The notes beneath the pieces are model-generated. The model was not told the DNA's origin, searched no databases, and worked only from the letters and a program-made list of their open reading frames with translations. From Sipunculus nudus (Eukaryota > Annelida > Sipuncula > Golfingiida > Sipunculidae): DNA of 64,000 nucleotides. Shown piece after piece: positions 59,048 through 64,000 of this stretch (the stretch's first letter is position 1; each line of letters opens with the position of its first letter). The DNA lies in assembly GCA_026874595.1 (NCBI GenBank), contig CM049307.1, forward strand, positions 45,319,678 to 45,383,677. The letters run 5' to 3'. The position numbers and the translations under genes are program-made.

Positions 59048-60490
59048 CTGCAAAGACACCAGACAAATTGTTATATAATGGTATAAGACAAAAATCACAT
59101 TAGCATGAAAAAGATGGATGAAGTAACAGCTTCTACTTTATTTTGCCCAACGAGAGCCTTTTGTAGGTCTCGGTATGCTCCATTATGAAACTTTCCTGTT
59201 AGAGTAAGACAATTTATAGTAGAACCGAATATGTTTTAAATGGATTTTTTTTAGAAACATTTATTATTTATTTCCATGTTCGTCAGGGGGTCGCAACCCA
59301 TTACAATCCCGAGCCCCAGTAGTTATTATAGCGGGGAATTTTATTTTTTTTATAAATAATATACAAAGCCCTACTTGAGTGTGTGTAATTTTTTTATTTA
59401 TTTTTTTTTGGTATTATGCATGTGAGGTACATATGCTCCTTAGTCTATTTATTTATTACTAGAACATTGTTTTGGGACAGGGATAGATATTGACGAAATA
59501 AAACCAACGAAAATAAGGGCTCTTACATTATTTATATCACAATGAGGAAAAACCATTCTTTCCATCATTTTTTTGCCAGGCTCCTTACAAGAGTATTTCA
59601 CCAATGCTCCGCTATTCACCGCTGCTGCATAGCGATTGTTTTGAGGGAGGCGCAACATGGCCCTGCAGCCGTAAAACATCTATACCCCACCTAAAAGTTA
59701 CTTTGCGTCATACACTTTGGAACAAAATTCCAAACGGACTGATCGCTGCATGGCAAGCCATTATATTTACATCCCTTTCATTCAAAACAACAAGAGCAGA
59801 GAAGTTGATAAAGACGTATAATTTTCTTATTTTGTTTAATCGGGGTTTCCTGGTTTATACAATTAGAAGTATCGGTAGTTATATGTATACACGCTAAAAT
59901 TAAGCCTACATTTTATCAAACAATTTCCACATCGTTTGAGTCCTCCCCACCAATGGTGCCCCCTCCCCCTAACTCCAAAATCCTGCGCACGCATATGCCG
60001 ATGGTTTTTAAAATGATTACAACTCTAAAAGCATAGACCCTGGGTAATATAGTCATGGTACTAATCAATCAGCAAAGGATCTTAAGAATGACTTTAATTT
60101 GATTTAGTACACAATATAAAAAGGTCAAATTATTTTCTCTAAATCGTCTATTTCGATATCCGATGTCTATCAACTAAAGATAATCCTTCGAAACTTTTGT
60201 AGAGTAAGCGCCGACAACTCCGACCCCACCATGCATAGGATATTCACTTTGTTTGAATATCCACATAATTATAACCCGTGGGTGCCTGCACCTATATACA
60301 TGAAGCAGCTACAAGGTCGATGAAAAACAATATCGCAAAGGGCATTTTGTAATGAGTGTTCTTTCAACTTCCGCAAATTTGCAACCAACCACCTTAGAAT
60401 AAAAGTTGTTACGTTTGTCATAACTGGGCCATGTACCGTGCTTACCAACAGCGCGTAGAAACACATAGCTCATATATCCATCACAGTGGG

Positions 60491-60725
60491 CAGGGGCGGA
60501 TCGGGGATTAAAGAAAAAGGTGGGGGGGGGGGGGTCCAAACCAGGAGGACAAATGAAAACTCTATTAAAAGGTCCCCAGGCCCGTAATAAAAAAAAGGGG
60601 GGGGGGGGGTTCCAGGCCGCAAAATTTGTCTGAAACCCTTTAAAAAATTGCGGTGGATGAAAAAAAGGGGGGGGGGGGGGGGGTTCCGGACCCCTTGGAC
60701 CCCCCCCCCCCCGAGTCCGCTTCTG
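60491..60725. mobile_element. hAT-like MITE with G tracts, copy 2
   Basis: Starts CAGGGGCGGATCGGGG and ends CCCGAGTCCGCTTCTG (complement CAGAAGCGGACTCGGG). Three runs of 12-18 G and one of 13 C occur inside, each next to AAAAA or TTCC. A clear target duplication was not seen. Confidence 0.55.
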
Positions 60726-62223
60726 GAGGTGTGATGAGAACTTTTCTTACCATGAACTAGCTACAGTTCATTAATATGTATGCAGATACAAGAAGTCTCA
60801 TAAATACTACAGAAAAGGTAGATGAATGGCGAACGTTAAATTCTTAAAGAATGTCAAGTAAACTAAATCGTGGATATGTTCTGATTTTGTGATCTTGTCC
60901 ATTATACAATATATCCACCGGAAGCATCAATAAGGCATGAGATTTCCTTTTGTAGAGATCAGACGTGCCAATATATTATTAGCATTATCAATGAAAATGT
61001 GTGAGAGACCCAAGGAAAAACAGTTTGTGACACAGATGAAATCTGGCAGCCCATTTGGCAAGCCGAGTGTATTTTGAATTATTCATACACGCAGGCCGCC
61101 CGTGGCTGCCAGAGACGAATTTGCTGCCACTATTAGAGAAAATAAATGCCAGCATGCAATGAAATGTATTGTAGTGTTAGTACTATAAATCCCCGGAAAC
61201 TAACAGTAATCATAATCTATTAAAACTCACAGGTTAGGTACATATTTACTACTAACAAAAGAAAAAACGTGCACTCGTCATTAGAATTTGATATATAGGG
61301 AAAATCATTAAATAACTTGACCAAAACGAATAATTTGGCTATATATATACTTAATTACGGCCAAATTATGACTGTTAATTAACAAACGTCATTTTTAACT
61401 TCAGGTTTGTGAACAATAAACCGAAACCCTCGGTCTTGGTACCAAAATGAGCCTTTTTAACCTATATTCTAAAACATAAAGCAGCGCATCAGTGAATGAT
61501 GTACGGCCTTGGATGACAACATTGATTATATTCAGTGCTGGATATAGGCAATGAAAGGCCTGGCTTAATGAGGCTGAAATATAATAGTACCTCATGTTAG
61601 AAACACAACAAAATTCTGTTTGCCACCAACATTATAAAAAAAACATGCCGCTGAAGTATAGCTCATATAAAAGATTTTGAATAAAGGTAAACCTTTAATA
61701 AGTTACAAAAGTACGGATTCAATGGAAACATTCACAACTTTGTTTCAACAGCATGTGCAGCAATAATTCATGTCCACAGGTACCGCTTTAAAATGGCTGC
61801 AATTCGCTGTTTATGAAATTGAGCAACTGGGCCTACATATTAAAATCTATTGCGTTTGGTACCCCCATTAACATGTTCCTGAAATCTCGATTTGTGTAAA
61901 TTTACACATTATTTTGGCCCCGAATTCGTGTAAATGTACACCTTATTTTGGCTCCGAATCGTCTTTGATTTTTTTCCTTGCAATCGAAATATGTATCTGC
62001 ACTTATGTACATGTATGGATGTATGTACAAGCAGTTATGTGGATTTGGGTTATTTGTACGAACTGGAAACCGGTATGTAGTATAGATGCTTCCAGAAACA
62101 CACCAGGGCAACGACCGACCAGCTCCTAGCAAATTTAGTGTTGCCAAGAACAGCGCTGTTTGATGACACTATGGTGTCTGTAATGGATTCCATCCTCTTT
62201 TGTAATGCTATGTCAGGTTCACA

Positions 62224-62811
62224 GGTATAGGTGCATTATACGGGGCTGAAATTCAGGGGGCTAAAACAGTAACTGAACCCACATTTTTTTAATGTGGGTT
62301 CAATGCCTAATAGGCTTCTACTATACTCTATTATAATTAATATATTAATATTTTATTACTTTTATAAGTTATATAGGAAACATAAGCGTCATTACTTGAC
62401 TTATTTTTCTTGACTTGCTATGTGTACGGTACGTCATTGACAAATATACGAAATCTGGGTTAATCATGAACATACATAGATCAGCTAGAACATGAAGTGA
62501 ACCCACATTTTCTTTTTTTAAAATGTGGGTTCAACATTTATAATATACAGCTTTTACTATATACTTATATAAGTAATGTATAATAATATTTATAAGTTAG
62601 AAATAAGCAGTAAAAAATAAGCGTCATTCCATGACTTATTTTTGTAAACATGTTACGCGACGTCATTGACAGTAAAAACGAAGGTGGGTTCAATTTGCAC
62701 AAAATAAATGTTGGTTCACAGGCAGATTTTGGGAATTTGTTAAAATAAAAACGTGGGTTCGCTTGTTGTTTGAGCCCCCTGATGTTCATCCCCGTATAAT
62801 GCACCTATACC
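62224..62811. mobile_element. Nonautonomous DNA transposon, 588 bp, 40-bp inverted termini, 7-bp target duplication
   Basis: The left terminus GGTATAGGTGCATTATACGG, continuing into CAGGGGGCT, is repeated inverted at the right end with few differences over about 40 bp. GTTCACA lies on both sides (62217-62223 and 62812-62818). Inside, a unit with a GAACCCACAT...ATGTGGGTTC hairpin, ATAAGCGTCATT, TGACTTATTTTT and CGTCATTGACA occurs twice, at about 62275-62445 and 62497-62675. No transposase frame. Confidence 0.85.
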
Positions 62812-64000
62812 GTTCACACGCAAGGGCCATGCCATAATCCTTATTTAATGCCGAAGTCACACACATCCGTAACTGTGTCTTGATCAATCGTTGGTTATTA
62901 GGCAAAAAAATGTTTAATTTTACATTTTATTTTAAAATATGGTAATGTTTCGCAAATATGAATATGTTGGCAAGAGCGGAAGCTTAAACCTTAGGCTGAT
63001 GGTGGCAAGGTGATATTTTTTTCTGTTCTAATTCATATTAGATAGGACCCGGAACTGGTGTGCCTGGGTTTCACTGGAAATGTCTACAAGAGAATACATG
63101 ACTGTGAAAGCTAGCTTATACATGTAACATGGGAAAAATGTTAACACTCATAATTGTCAAAAAATTACGGGAATATCATAATATTTTTTTTCAATTTAAA
63201 TTACTCTTTAATTTATCAAACTGGTTATTTGACAATTTCTGGTCAACTTGAAAAGTGGTCGGGCACTTAATGTGCACCTTCGCCAGAATCCTTATAAAAC
63301 CTTGCTCTGTGTGCAGATCATAGAGGCCCTAGCATAAGTGAAAATCTAGAGCCTCCGGCAAGGAAATTGTCCTTTCTCTGAATGTTATTATAAAATCCCC
63401 TGAATTGGAAACAAACTTTAACCGATTGTTTCTAAGGTGTCTTCCTAACCTTTCATAGAATTTTTTAGAACTTTTTAATAGAACTTTTGAGGACATTTGT
63501 TAATAGACAAACCAAACCGGATGAAAATATCTCGCCATCTGGCAAAGGTATAATGAAGATTTACACAGTGCCACACGAAGAAGTATTAGGTATCGTGTGG
63601 GCGACTCGTTCTTTCTAGTTCTCAGCCTATTCATAGGATCTTTTGTTTGACCTTTTCCGTGTGGTAGTAGAATTAATCTTCGTTTGGCAACCTTTGATTG
63701 GCAGAAGTCTTTTGAAACGGAAAGATAGTAGACATAGCCACTCCTTATCTGGGTATAAGGGTTCTAAATATACACCCCCTTCCCGGGGGGATAAAAACCA
63801 TCACTCTATCACTCCATAAATATCGATATAAGGCTCTTGTCAATTGTTAAGCTCAATGACGAGCTTGTGAAGAATCAAGACCCTCTTGACCTCTGAACTC
63901 TTTAAGAACCCACACCGATGGCACAATTGAAGAATGACCTTTATGGACTTTACCTAAGCAGCCTCCTGTTCAAGCGTTTCCGGTTTGAGGCTATGGAAGA

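Larger units (their letters stand above)
59048..64000 (-). other. Upstream RGS intron reaching the window edge
   Basis: Because the first visible RGS exon begins in mid-protein with an acceptor at 59048, this is intron at least up to the next upstream exon. No exon encoding the DEP or DHEX region could be found, so that exon probably lies beyond 64000. Two transposons are described separately (60491-60725 and 62224-62811). The rest is AT-rich without recognisable genes. Confidence 0.6.

Noticed and set aside
63000-64000. Search for the next upstream RGS exon (DEP/DHEX) at the right edge
   Set aside because: No segment with donor, acceptor and R7-like residues could be found; the exon presumably lies outside the window.

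Overview
The window is nuclear DNA from an animal, most likely a marine mollusc and probably a bivalve. It is AT-rich, with intron-rich genes (small GT-AG exons of 23 to 494 bp), tRNA-derived short interspersed elements, many short transposons with terminal inverted repeats, GGAC tandem tracts, and interspersed repeats of a style common in bivalve genomes. The organism assignment is inference. No prokaryotic, organellar or viral gene was seen.

Four conserved genes were reconstructed exon by exon. All splice phases are consistent. (1) TBL3/UTP13, minus strand, 15-10666: 14 exons, N-terminal 534 residues, with the 3' end off the left edge. It is a WD40 protein of the small-subunit processome. 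(2) RNPS1, minus strand, 17900-27853: RRM/SR protein of the exon-junction and ASAP complexes, 251 residues, with a start codon apparently split by the first intron. (3) EEF2KMT (FAM86), plus strand, 27989-41869: eEF2 lysine methyltransferase, 8 exons, 403 residues, with an unusual insertion of about 70 residues. It is head-to-head with RNPS1 across 135 bp. (4) An R7-family RGS gene of the RGS9/RGS11 type, minus strand, 46912-59047: the last 8 coding exons (372 residues: end of DHEX, GGL, RGS box, C-terminal tail), with its 5' exons (DEP) off the right edge.

Layout: 1-10666 TBL3; 10667-17031 intergenic, repeat-rich; 17032-27853 RNPS1 including a 3'UTR; 27854-27988 shared promoter; 27989-41869 EEF2KMT; 41870-46911 convergent intergenic region with retroelements and a pair of NRF-1 palindromes; 46912-59047 RGS exons; 59048-64000 the open RGS upstream intron with several transposons.

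The four genes do not form a pathway, although TBL3 (ribosome assembly) and EEF2KMT (elongation factor modification) both serve translation. Their human counterparts all lie on 16p13.3, so the neighbourhood looks like an ancient linkage group.

The most interesting non-genic item is a 431-bp element at 42491-42921. It has two 156-bp direct terminal repeats that begin TG and end CA, a tRNA-Pro-like primer-binding site, a purine tract, a 4-bp target duplication, and a tRNA-like pol III promoter inside each terminal repeat. This is the structure of a TRIM-type mini-retroelement. Several nonautonomous hAT-like, pogo-like and unclassified elements with visible target-site duplications are also described.
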